Of a stretch of DNA of 64,000 bases, positions 17,697 to 26,347 are shown in pieces. The notes under the pieces were generated by a model, which saw nothing but the letters and a program-made list of their open reading frames with translations, did no database searches and was not told where the DNA came from. The position numbers and the translations under genes are program-made. The stretch spans positions 620,001 to 684,000 of the forward strand of contig NZ_JAXQNP010000004.1 of assembly GCF_034427435.1 (NCBI RefSeq), given 5' to 3'. The stretch comes from Nitrospirillum sp034427435 (GTDB lineage Bacteria > Pseudomonadota > Alphaproteobacteria > Azospirillales > Azospirillaceae). The number at the start of each line of letters is the position of its first letter. Position 1 is the first letter of the stretch.

Positions 17697-17726
17697 GCTC
17701 CCCGGCGCCATCGCCGGGGAGCTTTT
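17697..17726 (+). terminator. Rho-independent terminator
   Basis: A perfect 11-bp stem GCTCCCCGGCG / CGCCGGGGAGC (17697-17707 and 17712-17722) with loop CCAT is followed by TTTT. It ends the STAND operon. Confidence 0.9.
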
Positions 17727-17807
17727 CATTGGAAATCCAGCGCCAGAAAAAGAAACGGCCGCACCCAGCGATGGGCGCGGCCAAGAGCACGACTTAAGAA
17801 CGCTTTA

Positions 17808-18848
17808 TTATCCAGCGGAAGAGCGTGGCGGCGGAAGCCTCACCTCCAACCGGGCCAAGGTGTCGGCCCAGGCTGACACCGGCAGGCGCGGGGCCAGGTT
17901 GGCCCTAAGATCGGTGGGCCGCTGGCCACCATCGGGAGCGCCGTCCGTTCCCTCATCCCCCGGTCCGTCAACGTCCAAGCCTTGACAGATGTCCTTGACG
18001 GCGGCGATGGCGGTCAGTGCCGCCGTTCCCGGGCCTGTCATTTCCGTCAACATATCGATCATCAACGCCAACTGGCCGGCGCGACGGGTCACGGGGTCGG
18101 CCGTCCGCCACCAGTCGATCAAGGGGCGCACGGCCGCGCGCAGGGCCGGCGGTGGCGGCACCGGGGCGGGCCCCGGCAGGGACACCGCCCAGGCCGGGCC
18201 CAGCGTGGCCGCCCCCTGCCCGCTGCCCACGGGCGTATCTCCGGCCACGGCCAGGACATCGATCAGGGTGACCACCAGGGCGCCAGTGCCGCCCGCCATC
18301 GCCACGTCCATCGGCGGCGACAGCGCCGCCAGGGTGGCGCGCAGGGTGGCCGCGATGGGCTTCAGGGCCAGGGCGGCGCGGATGTCCGCCTCCGGCAAGT
18401 CGCGGGCCAGGGCCTGGAGTTGCCGGATGTAACTGGCGCCCAGCAGCAGTTGGTTGGCCAGCACATCGCAGAGGGCGCACAGCGACGCGGCCGACAGGTC
18501 GGCCCGCAGGGGCGGCGTCAGCCCCCGGCACCGCCGCGCCAGGGCGACCAGGCCGCCGGTGATCAGGCCGTCATGCAGGCTGCGCCACAGCGACGCCTGC
18601 CAAAGCCCGTACTCAAGGGCCAGGGCCGGCGCCTGGCTCGCCACCCAGGCCGGAAGCGTGCTGAACCGGACGGCGAACAGGCCGCGCGCCAACAGGATCA
18701 GGTGATTGCACAGGGCGATGACACCAGCCGGCGGGCCGTCGCCGGCGGGGGGCGATCCGTCTGCCCCGTCCCACGCCGCTTTCAGCGTCGCCGGCGCCGT
18801 GTCCGGGTGGCCGCCACGGGCGTCGGCATGCACATCATTTCCCCGCAT
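17808..18848 (-). CDS. Unknown alpha-helical protein, partner of the propeller protein
   Basis: A 346-residue protein of no family I recognise. It is mostly predicted helix, alanine/leucine-rich, with hydrophobic stretches such as VIALCNHLILLARGLFAVRF, LCALCDVLANQLLLGASYI and GALVVTLIDVLAVAG, and a low-complexity acidic C-terminal region. The start at 18848 lies 4 bp after the stop of the larger gene upstream, with GGAGG and GAGGGG just before it, so the two are one operon and probably act together. No signal peptide is seen. The hydrophobic segments might insert in membranes or pack in a bundle. If the upstream gene is a pore-forming toxin, this could be a second component or an immunity protein; sequence alone does not decide. 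Confidence 0.6.
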   Translation of the reverse strand: MRGNDVHADARGGHPDTAPATLKAAWDGADGSPPAGDGPPAGVIALCNHLILLARGLFAVRFSTLPAWVASQAPALALEYGLWQASLWRSLHDGLITGGLVALARRCRGLTPPLRADLSAASLCALCDVLANQLLLGASYIRQLQALARDLPEADIRAALALKPIAATLRATLAALSPPMDVAMAGGTGALVVTLIDVLAVAGDTPVGSGQGAATLGPAWAVSLPGPAPVPPPPALRAAVRPLIDWWRTADPVTRRAGQLALMIDMLTEMTGPGTAALTAIAAVKDICQGLDVDGPGDEGTDGAPDGGQRPTDLRANLAPRLPVSAWADTLARLEVRLPPPRSSAG

Positions 18849-18852
18849 CCCC

Positions 18853-20917
18853 TCACACCTCCGGTAGCGGTGGCAGAGCGACGGTGTCACCCTCCGGCGT
18901 GACGCGGTGCAGCCGCCCCTGGCCATCGCGGTAATGAACGACATCGGCGTCGCTGGCGAAGACGGCGGCGGCATCGGATGCCAGATAGGTCCGCCAGGCA
19001 GGCTTGGCGCTGGTGTCGGTGTACCAGAGCGCCCCCGGCGCGGCACTGGCGATGCTGAACTGGTCGCCGTTGGTCAGCTGGGCGATGGCGCCGACGCCGA
19101 CCCCCAGCTGCCTGGGCACCCCGCCGGCCGCGGGGTCATAGACAAAGGCCCGGTTCTCGACATCCACGATGCCCAGCTTGGCGCCGTTGCCCCGGATGGA
19201 CAGGCAGGTCAGGCGGCTGACGCGGACCCAGCATTGCCGGCTGGGGTTATAGCGGTACAGCGCCTGGCTGTTGTTGGCGAGGGCGAAGACAACACCCCCG
19301 GCCACGGCCAATTGCGCGGCGATGTCCGGCCCGGGCAGTTCCGGCAGCGCCGCCCAGCCCCGCCCCCGGCCGGAATAGCGGTGGACGCGCCCCACGCCCC
19401 CGGCATCGCCCACAGCCTGGCTCACCGCGTACAGGTCCCCGCCGCCGGTGGCGATGCAGGACGCGGGGAAGGTGGAGATCACCCGCCAGGCCCGGGTGAA
19501 CCTGTCATACAGTTTCACCTGCCGGCTGGCGGTGGACGCCGTGCCAAGGGGAACGGAGGCCACCGGCGCGCCATCGATGGCCGCCACGTCATACCCGTCG
19601 CTGACACAGCTGAGGGCGCTTTCGCCCATGTCGGCCCATGCCGCGCCACCGCCGGCGTGCTGATACAGGCGCCCCGAGGAGGCGACGCAAAAGACATCGT
19701 CACCCGCCACCGCCACCAGGGACGGGGCGCTCAAGTGCGTGGGCGAGGGCCACAGATGCATGGCGAGGCCGTCGCCGAACGCCGCGTCGGCCATGATGCG
19801 GTTCCATTCCGCCCGCTCCACCGCCAAATCCTCGGCAGACACTTCGGCCAGAACAGACGACACCTCGGCCGGCAGGTTGCCCAGCAACCAGGCCAGGGCG
19901 GCCAGTTCCTCCTGAACCGCCTGAACCATGGGGGCCACGCCCTGCAACTGCGCGCGCATGCCGGCCAGCACCAGGGCCGCCGATTGTTCCTGGCGGTGCC
20001 GGTTGCCCTTCAGCTCGATCAGCGCCTCCAGCCGGCCCAAGTGCCCTTGCAAGCCGCTGATATCGGCCGTCCCCTCGCCCGCCCTCAGCACGCCGGCTGG
20101 CACCATGGACCACCCCAGGGCATTCCAGCACAGGGTCAGGCCGACCACACCCGCCATCAATCTGGTCTGCCCCCGCCGCGCGAGGATGCGGGCGCTTTCC
20201 GCCGCGACCCAGGCCTGGGCGTGATCCAAGGCCTGGGCCATCGCCTGCACATCCTCCCCGCTGCCCGCCAGCAGCGGGGCCAGCCCGCCACCGCGCAGAG
20301 CGGCGAGCAGCGCCGCGGCACCATCCGCAAGGTGCTGCCCCTGCTGGTTGGCGGCCGCCAATAGGGTGGACACCCGCTCGCCCTGCCGCCGGGCGGCGCG
20401 CTGGCAGGCTTTCAGCGAATAGGTGCAGGAAACCTTGCCCCCGCCTGGCCGGTGGCCCCGGCCAGGGCATCGCCGACCAGCCGGGCGACATCGGCCATCA
20501 CCCGCGCCGGTGTCGCCAGCTGGGAAAACAGGCTGGGCAGTTCCGCCCCCCGGCGGGGGGTAATCCAGGTTTCCGCCTGCGCCTGGAACAGGGTGAACTG
20601 CCCCAGGAAGGCGTCGCAGTCCGTCTGCGCCACGCGGGCGGCGGCGGAAAGCGGCAGGGACGGCAGGTCCTCGAACCGGAGGGGGGAACGGACAGTTGGG
20701 CAAGGGAGAACAAATAGGCGCTGGCCGCCGCCAGGCTGAACGTCGCGGCGTCCGTCTGCTCCACCAGCGCCTGGGCCAGCTTGGCCAGCTTCGTCGCCGC
20801 CGTGCGGCGGGCCGGCATCCGGACATAGACGCCCGGCGCCGCCAGGACGCGGTGCCCGGTCGCGGCCGCCCCGGTCCCCGTAGCCGTCGTGGCGGCAGCC
20901 GGCTGTGTCGCGCTCAT
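18853..20917 (-). CDS. Long-helix toxin-like module joined to beta-propeller; two frame breaks
   Basis: With two missing bases restored this is a 688-residue protein. The three in-frame parts meet at a six-G run (20681-20686) and a five-C run (20438-20442); adding one base to each gives uninterrupted coding. Residues about 30-380 are long amphipathic helices (TKLAKLAQALVEQTDAATF, ERVSTLLAAANQQGQHLADG, QGHLGRLEALIELKGNRHR) around a central hydrophobic hairpin-like segment (LMAGVVGLTLCWNALGWSMV, about 250-275). That layout recalls HBL/Nhe/ClyA alpha-pore-forming toxins. Residues about 385-688 are repeated beta strands of a tectonin- or kelch-like propeller (VAVAGDDVFCVASSGRLYQH, GGDLYAVSQAVGD, GGVVFALANNSQALYRYN). 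There is no signal peptide. The toxin reading is inference from layout, not homology. Operon with the helical gene downstream. Confidence 0.6.
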
Positions 20918-21065
20918 TCCTGTCCTCCGCTAGATAGCCCCCTGTTCCCGCAGGTTCACGGGGATAGGGTTGGCGAAGGGTAGGGTCCCGGCGCGCCGGA
21001 TCACTCTTCCAATATTCTTCTGAGAATTAAGGCATTGATCTCAAATGGATTTATACACCAACAGA

Positions 21066-21094
21066 AAAGGCCCGGCGTGATCGGCCGGGCCTTT
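21066..21094 (-). terminator. Rho-independent terminator after pcaHG
   Basis: Arms AAAGGCCCGGC (21066-21076) and GCCGGGCCTTT (21084-21094) pair perfectly with a 7-base loop. Read on the minus strand the stem ends in a T run (TTTTCTG), 24 bp after the pcaG stop. Confidence 0.88.
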
Positions 21095-21117
21095 CCACCA
21101 GTTCCGCAAGGGAACCG

Positions 21118-21720
21118 TCAGCAGTCGAAAAACACCGTCTCCTGGGCGCCCTGCAGATGGACGTCGAAGCGGAAGGTGGGAACGTCCGATCCCCCTTGGC
21201 CCCCGGCCTGCCGCGTGGCGATCAGCGTCTGGCGGCGGTTCGCTAGTTCGATGGACAGCAGGGCCGGGTCGGCGGCGTTGGCCTCGGCCCGGTCGTCGAA
21301 ATAGATGCGGGTGTGCAGGTGGATGTTGATGCCGCGCGCGAACAGCAGCAGGGAGCAATGGGGCGCCTGCGGTCGGCCGTCGATCCAGGGCGTGGCGCCG
21401 GGGCGCACGGTCTCGAACGACCACAGGCCCGTCTCCGCATCGGCGCCCACGCGGCCCCAGCCGCGAAAGCCGGGGGCGTTGTAGACGCCGCTGCTGTCGG
21501 CCTGCCACAGTTCCAGCATGACGTCGCGCAGGGGATGGCCGGAACCGTCCCACACCACGCCCTCGATGCGGATGCGCTCACCCGGCACGCCGCCGCCCGC
21601 CAGGACGTGCAGCTTTTCCTGGGTGCGCAGGTTCAGGCCGGCGAAGGCCGGCAGGCAACCGATGTGGACATACGGTCCACCGGTCTGCGAGGGGGTTTCC
21701 TTCAGGTAATCGACGGGCAT
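21118..21720 (-). CDS. pcaG: Protocatechuate 3,4-dioxygenase alpha subunit
   Basis: The 200-residue alpha subunit of protocatechuate 3,4-dioxygenase, the intradiol ring-cleaving enzyme that makes 3-carboxy-cis,cis-muconate. Seen: the N-terminal TPSQTGGPYVHIG signature, IRIEGVVWDGSGHPLRDVML, the FRGWGRVGADAETGLWSFET region, and the FARGINIHLHTRIYFDD strand typical of PcaG. The alpha subunit shares the dioxygenase fold but lacks the full iron-ligand set, which lies in the beta subunit encoded just upstream. Its start is 3 bp after the pcaH stop, so the subunits are co-translated. A strong terminator follows. Confidence 0.95.
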   Translation of the reverse strand: MPVDYLKETPSQTGGPYVHIGCLPAFAGLNLRTQEKLHVLAGGGVPGERIRIEGVVWDGSGHPLRDVMLELWQADSSGVYNAPGFRGWGRVGADAETGLWSFETVRPGATPWIDGRPQAPHCSLLLFARGINIHLHTRIYFDDRAEANAADPALLSIELANRRQTLIATRQAGGQGGSDVPTFRFDVHLQGAQETVFFDC

Positions 21721-21723
21721 GGC

Positions 21724-22455
21724 TCAGTTCCCCTCCGGCCGGTTTTCAAAGAAGGTGGAGCGGCGGCCGCGCAGCACGAGGTCGAAGCGGTACACCAGGC
21801 TGTCAAAGGGCACCATCTCCCCCATGTCCAGCTTGGCCACCAGCATGTCCACCGCCGCCTTGTCGGGGATGGTGCTGATGATAGGGCAGCGCGCAATCAG
21901 CGGATCCCCCTCGAAATACATCTGCGTCACCAGGCGCTGGGCGAAGGCGTTGCCGAACAGCGAAAAATGGATGTGGGAAGGGCGCCAATCGCTGTTGTGG
22001 TTCATCCAGGGATAGGGCCCTGGCTTGATGGTGCGGAAGAAATAGCGCCCATCGTCATCGGTGACGCAGCGGCCGCAGCCGCCGAAGTTGGGGTCCAGCG
22101 GCGCCATGTAGCGGTCATGACGATGGCGGTAACGGCCACCGGCATTGGCCTGCCACACCTCCACCAGGCTGCCCCGGACCGGGCGTCCCATCTCATCCAC
22201 CACCCGGCCGTGGACGATGATGCGCTCCCCCATCGCCTCTTCGCCGGTGGTGATGTAGTTGCGGATCAGGTCGTTGTCCAAGGGGTCGAGGTCACCGTGG
22301 CCGAACACGGGGCCCGCGCGCTCGCCAACCGACTGGCGCAGGGACACCAGCGCCTTGCCCGGCGAGCGCAGCACCGACGTCTTGTATTGCGGCGTGAAGG
22401 CCGGCGGGTGCCAGGCCCGGTCGCGCCGGACGAATTCTCCAGTATCGTTGCTCAT
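21724..22455 (-). CDS. pcaH: Protocatechuate 3,4-dioxygenase beta subunit
   Basis: The 243-residue catalytic subunit that binds Fe(III). The four ligands expected from the Pseudomonas enzyme are present at a one-residue offset: Tyr109 (GGRYRH), Tyr148 (GPYPW), His161 and His163 (RPSHIHFS). The family motif LDPNFGGCGR is also present, and the C-terminal RGRRSTFFENRP matches PcaH. Together with PcaG it opens protocatechuate to 3-carboxy-cis,cis-muconate. It is first in the minus-strand pcaHG operon and divergent from a LysR-type gene, separated by 141 bp. Induction by that regulator is likely (inference from layout, common for pca genes). Confidence 0.96.
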   Translation of the reverse strand: MSNDTGEFVRRDRAWHPPAFTPQYKTSVLRSPGKALVSLRQSVGERAGPVFGHGDLDPLDNDLIRNYITTGEEAMGERIIVHGRVVDEMGRPVRGSLVEVWQANAGGRYRHRHDRYMAPLDPNFGGCGRCVTDDDGRYFFRTIKPGPYPWMNHNSDWRPSHIHFSLFGNAFAQRLVTQMYFEGDPLIARCPIISTIPDKAAVDMLVAKLDMGEMVPFDSLVYRFDLVLRGRRSTFFENRPEGN

Positions 22456-22596
22456 CTCAGGACCCGTCCTCCCAGGATTGGTTTTAAGATGGGGGCTTCA
22501 AAAGTGCGGCGCCCACATCTTTCGCCCCACCCTAGACCAATCAACGCTTCTGGAAATCCCATGCGTCACCATATAATCCATCGATAATATTCATGG
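22456..22596. promoter_or_regulatory. Divergent pcaH / LysR promoter region
   Basis: This 141-bp gap separates pcaH from the LysR-type gene. It holds a plus-strand TATAAT (22572-22577), and nearby AT-rich dyads around ATCGAT (CCATCGATAATAT) that could serve as a LysR binding region. No convincing -35 box was found. Confidence 0.4.
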
Positions 22597-23540
22597 ATGG
22601 AAACGGCCTTGGGCATCCTGGATCATCTGGCCGTCGACGGTCACCTGCTGCGCCTGTTCGTCACGGTGTATGAGGAGGGGTCGGTTTCCGCCGCCGCCCG
22701 GCGGCTGGACATGGCGCAATCGGCCGTCAGCCACGCGCTGAACCGCCTGCGCCGCCTGGTGGGCGATCCGCTGTTCGTGAAGTCCGGCCGACGCATCGTC
22801 GCCACCCAGCATGCGGAGCGGCTGGTGCCCCAGGCGCGGGCGATCATGGACGGGTTGAAGGCGTTGACGGCCGGTAACGGCTTCGACCCCGCGCAGGCCC
22901 GGCTATCCTGGACGGTGGCGGCCAACGACTTCCAGCGCGACCTGCTGCTGCCCCGCCTGTACGCCCGGGTGGCGGCCCGCGTGGCCGACTTCCGCCTGCA
23001 GATCGTCCCCTCCGGCCGGCCCACCAGCGAAATGCTGCGCGAGGCGCGCTGTGACCTGCTGATCTCCCCCGCCCCGCCCGAGGGACTGGACATCATCCAG
23101 AAGCGGCTGTTCGACGACCGCTATGTCTGTGTCTTCGATGGCGCCCACCGCGCCAGCCCCGGCACCGCCGCCGACTTCCTGGCCGGCCGCCACCTCACGG
23201 TCGTCCATCCCTCCGCCGACCCGTTGAACTTCGACAAGGCGCTGGAGGGGCTGGGCATCCGTCGCGATGTGGTGGTGTCCGTGGCCAACTTCTCGGGATT
23301 GGCGCCCTTCCTGCGGGGCACCGACCTCATGGCCTGCGTGCCGGGCCGGCTGCACGCGCTGGAGCTGGCGGACTTCCAGGCAGCCCCCCTTCCCCCGACC
23401 TGCTGGCCGCGGCCCCGCCCGGCACGGACGCCCTGCGCATGTACATGGCCTGGCACCTGCGCGCCCAGCACGACCCGGCCCAGGCCTGGCTGCGCGGGCA
23501 GTTGGAGGCCGTGGCGCGGGAGATGGCCGAGAACGGCTAA
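22597..23540 (+). CDS. LysR-family regulator of the pca genes; frame interrupted
   Basis: After one base is restored this is a 314-residue LysR regulator. The N-terminal helix-turn-helix reads LLRLFVTVYEEGSVSAAARR, then AQSAVSHALNRLRRLVGD and PLFVKSGRRIVAT, the pattern of the NahR/LinR/NodD-like group rather than of classical PcaQ. The effector domain follows to about residue 260. The frame breaks in the C-rich stretch 23384-23396; one more C lets the protein continue DLLAAAPPGTDALRMYMAWH and end at TAA 23540, the expected LysR length. Without it the sequence runs out of frame into a proline/arginine-rich tail ending at 23646. It sits between pcaHG (divergent) and pcaBDC (convergent, 4-bp overlap with the pcaC stop), so control of these genes is likely. 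Confidence 0.82.
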
Positions 23541-23926
23541 GCGGCAGTCCCATCCAGCGCCGCGAACACCTCCGCCGCCTGGTGGAAGGCGGTGTTGGCG
23601 GCTGGCACGCCGCAATAGATGGCGCTCTGCAGGATCACTTCCTTGATCAGGTCCCGCGACACGCCATGCTGCACGGCGGCGCGGACGTGCATCTTGAACT
23701 CCTCGCCCCGGTTCAGGGCGATCATCATCGCCAGGGTCAGCAGGCGGCGGGTGGGATGGTCGATAGCGGGACGCGTCCAGATCTCCCCCCAGGCATACCG
23801 GGTGATCAGGTCCTGGAACTCGGTGTTGAACTCGGTGCGGCCGGCCAGGGCGCGCTCCACATGCGCCTCCCCCAACACGGACTTGCGGGTCTTCAGACCG
23901 AACTCGTAACGCTCTTGCTCATCCAT
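23537..23926 (-). CDS. pcaC: 4-carboxymuconolactone decarboxylase
   Basis: The 129-residue PcaC converts 4-carboxymuconolactone to 3-oxoadipate enol-lactone. Family features are YEFGLKTRKSVLGEAHVE at the N-terminus, FQDLITRYAWGEIWTRP, the LDRRTR-equivalent region HPTRRLLTLAMMIALNRGEE, and IKEVILQSAIYCGVPAAN. The start at 23926 (MDEQERYEFG) gives the normal family length. It is third in the minus-strand pcaBDC operon, 11 bp after pcaD. Its stop overlaps the corrected end of the LysR gene by 4 bp in convergent orientation. Confidence 0.95.
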   Translation of the reverse strand: MDEQERYEFGLKTRKSVLGEAHVERALAGRTEFNTEFQDLITRYAWGEIWTRPAIDHPTRRLLTLAMMIALNRGEEFKMHVRAAVQHGVSRDLIKEVILQSAIYCGVPAANTAFHQAAEVFAALDGTAA

Positions 23927-23937
23927 GGGTGGGTTCC

Positions 23938-24717
23938 TCAAGCCAGGAAGGTCAGCAGGGCCTCGGTGAAAGCCGCCGCCTGTTCGACGTTCGACAGATG
24001 GGCAGCCTCCAGCATCACCAGTTGGCTGCCTTTGATGTTGGCGTGTAGCTCCTCCGCCTTCTCCGGCGGGGTGGCGGGGTCCTGGGTGCCGCCGATAACC
24101 AGCGTGGGCACGGCGATGGCCGGCAGCTGCGGCCGCTGGTCCATATCGCGGATGGCGGCGCAGCAGCCGACATAACCCTGCGGCTGGGTGGCCAGCAGCA
24201 AGCGGCGCACCCGGTCCACCGCCTCGGGCTCGGCGGCGATGAAGCCCGGGGTGAACCAGCGCTCGATCACCGCCTCGGTCACCGCCCCCATGCCCTGGGC
24301 GCTCACCAGATCCATGCGACCCTGCCAACCCTGCGGCGGTCCCATATAGGCGGCGGTATTGGCCAGCACCAGGCGCTCCAGCCGTTGGCCGGCGTTGATG
24401 CCCAGCCACTGCCCCACCATGCCGCCCTTGGACAGGCCGCAGAAGCGGACACGGTAGATGTCCAGCTCATCCAGCAGGCCCAGCACATCCTGGCCCAGCC
24501 GTTCCATGGTGTAGGGGCCGGCCGGCGCATCGCTGGCGCCATGCCCCCGGCTGTCATAGCGGATGACGCGATAGTGCCGGGTCAGGGCCGCCATCTGCGG
24601 CTCCCACATCGCCATCGCGGTGCCCAGCGAATTGGACAGCACCAGCGGCGGGGCCTCGGCCGGGCCATCGACGCGATAGCTCAGATTACAGCCATCATCC
24701 AATGTGATCAGTGGCAT
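23938..24717 (-). CDS. pcaD: 3-oxoadipate enol-lactonase
   Basis: A 259-residue alpha/beta hydrolase that opens 3-oxoadipate enol-lactone to 3-oxoadipate. Visible: the oxyanion region LVLSNSLGTAMAMW, the nucleophile elbow CGLSKGG with Ser96, the acid in IGGTQDPATPP and the His in EAAHLSNVEQ near the C-terminus. The RYDSRGHGASDAP motif is typical for PcaD. Spacing to pcaB upstream is 12 bp and to pcaC downstream 11 bp, a tight operon. With PcaC it completes the ortho pathway to 3-oxoadipate; the CoA-transferase and thiolase steps are not encoded in this window. Confidence 0.95.
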   Translation of the reverse strand: MPLITLDDGCNLSYRVDGPAEAPPLVLSNSLGTAMAMWEPQMAALTRHYRVIRYDSRGHGASDAPAGPYTMERLGQDVLGLLDELDIYRVRFCGLSKGGMVGQWLGINAGQRLERLVLANTAAYMGPPQGWQGRMDLVSAQGMGAVTEAVIERWFTPGFIAAEPEAVDRVRRLLLATQPQGYVGCCAAIRDMDQRPQLPAIAVPTLVIGGTQDPATPPEKAEELHANIKGSQLVMLEAAHLSNVEQAAAFTEALLTFLA

Positions 24718-24729
24718 GGCAAACTTTCC

Positions 24730-26082
24730 TCATGCATCACGGGAAGATGTGCGGGCCGCCAGGGCCCGGGCGACGAAGTGCGGGGCCATGCCCAGGTAGT
24801 GGGCGGGTTCCAGCGCCGCCGCCAACTGCTGCGGCGACAGGTGGGCCGTGACCTCCGGCAGGGTGGCCAAGACATCCCCCAGCGACCGGCCCTCGGTGAC
24901 GGCCTGGCGGCTGGCCTTCTCCACCAGGCTGTGCGCCGGGCCGCGGCCCAGGGCCTCGCCCAACGCCATGACCACGGATTCCGACATCAGCAGGCCGCGG
25001 GTGATCTCCAGGTTGGCGCGCATGCGCGCGGCATCCACCTCCAGCCCGGCCATGGTTCCGACCATGACGCCCAGGCTGCCGCCCACCAGGCGGAAGATTT
25101 CCGGCAAGGTCTCCCACTCCGCGTGCCAGCCGCCCAGGCCCCGCTCCTGCTCCTGCGGCATGGCGGCGAACAGGGTGGCGACCAGGGGCGGCACGCGGTT
25201 GGCGGCCGACAGGGCCACGGCGCAGGCGACAGGATTGCGCTTATGCGGCATGGCGGACGACCCGCCCTTGCCGGCCTCCGCCGGCTCGAACGCCTCGCCC
25301 ACCTCGGTCTGCATCAGCAGCGAGAGGTCGCGGGCCATCTTGCCCAGCACGCCCGCGACCAAACCCAGCGCGGCACCCAGCGCCACCAGCCGGTCACGAT
25401 GACCGTGCCAAGGCAGGTCAGGCAAAGCCAGGTCCAATTCGTGGGCCAGGGCCGCCGCCACCTCCAGTCCCCGCTCACCCAGGGCGGCCAGGGTGCCGGC
25501 CGCCCCGCCGAACTGTACCACCCGGCAATCATGACCGGCCGCCGCCACGGCCCGGCGGGCGCGCCCCACGGCCGCCATCCAGCCGGCCGCCTTCAGCCCA
25601 AAGGTGGTGGGCAGCGCCTGCTGCATCCAGGTGCGGGCAGCCAGCGGCGTTTCGGCATGGTCCTTGGCAAGCCGGGCCAGATGCCCCTCCAGAGCCCCAA
25701 GGTCGTTATCCACCAGGGCCACGGCCTGGCGAATTTGCAGGACCAGGCCGGTATCCATGACGTCCTGGCTGGTGGCCCCCCAGTGAACGAAGCGGCTGGC
25801 GTCGCGATCAGCCGCCGCGACACGGGCGGTCAGGGCCTTGACCAAGGGAATGGCGGTGTTGCCGGCCTTCGCCGCCGACTGCGCCAGGGCATCCAGGTCG
25901 AAATGGCCGGCCTGGCACTGGGCCGCGATGGCGGCATCGGCGCCGGGGGGGATGACGCCCAGTCCCGCTTCCGCCCGTGCCAGCGCCGCCTCGACATCCA
26001 GCATGCCCTGCACCGTTGCGGTGTCGGTGAACACCGCGTCCACCGGGCTGCCGCGAAACAGCGGGTCCAGCATTCCAGACAT
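24730..26082 (-). CDS. pcaB: 3-carboxy-cis,cis-muconate cycloisomerase
   Basis: A 450-residue member of the fumarase/aspartase superfamily that lactonises 3-carboxy-cis,cis-muconate. The superfamily signature GKGGSSAMPHKRNPVACAVA is present, along with FVHWGATSQDVMDTGLVLQI, and FGGAAGTLAALGE as in bacterial PcaB. The start at 26082 has GGGAGGAAG just upstream on the minus strand; further upstream in-frame codons (to 26310) are non-homologous. It is first in the pcaBDC operon. A perfect palindrome at 26179-26192, about 100 bp upstream, is a candidate operator. Confidence 0.95.
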   Translation of the reverse strand: MSGMLDPLFRGSPVDAVFTDTATVQGMLDVEAALARAEAGLGVIPPGADAAIAAQCQAGHFDLDALAQSAAKAGNTAIPLVKALTARVAAADRDASRFVHWGATSQDVMDTGLVLQIRQAVALVDNDLGALEGHLARLAKDHAETPLAARTWMQQALPTTFGLKAAGWMAAVGRARRAVAAAGHDCRVVQFGGAAGTLAALGERGLEVAAALAHELDLALPDLPWHGHRDRLVALGAALGLVAGVLGKMARDLSLLMQTEVGEAFEPAEAGKGGSSAMPHKRNPVACAVALSAANRVPPLVATLFAAMPQEQERGLGGWHAEWETLPEIFRLVGGSLGVMVGTMAGLEVDAARMRANLEITRGLLMSESVVMALGEALGRGPAHSLVEKASRQAVTEGRSLGDVLATLPEVTAHLSPQQLAAALEPAHYLGMAPHFVARALAARTSSRDA

Positions 26083-26178
26083 TGATCTTCCTCCCGCCTT
26101 CTTCACAGGCCGCCCGCACGATAGCATCGGATCGTTTGGAATGAGCCATGCCACGCGGTCCAGACAGACCAGCGTTTT

Positions 26179-26192
26179 CGAACATATGTTCG
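26179..26192. promoter_or_regulatory. 14-bp perfect palindrome upstream of pcaB
   Basis: CGAACATATGTTCG is a perfect palindrome in the 265-bp gap between pcaB and the first RgpF-like gene. Outer arms CAGAC (26161-26165) and GTCTG (26192-26196) also mirror each other. It is a likely operator for pcaBDC, though the plus-strand neighbour could use it too. Confidence 0.5.
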
Positions 26193-26347
26193 TCTGACGC
26201 ACAAAATCCCAGCTATAACGCTCCGGGGCACGTCGATGCCGCACGCCCCTTCCGCCGCCGACGTTGTTTGCCTGGGCCACCTGGGGCATAAAGGGGCGGC
26301 GCTGGCCCATGGGAGGGCGGGCGGACGGTGTGCTGGGATGTGTTTGA

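Noticed and set aside
22597..23540. Naming the LysR gene pcaQ
   Set aside because: Position suits PcaQ, but the helix-turn-helix and effector sequence look like the NahR/NodD group, so the symbol is withheld.
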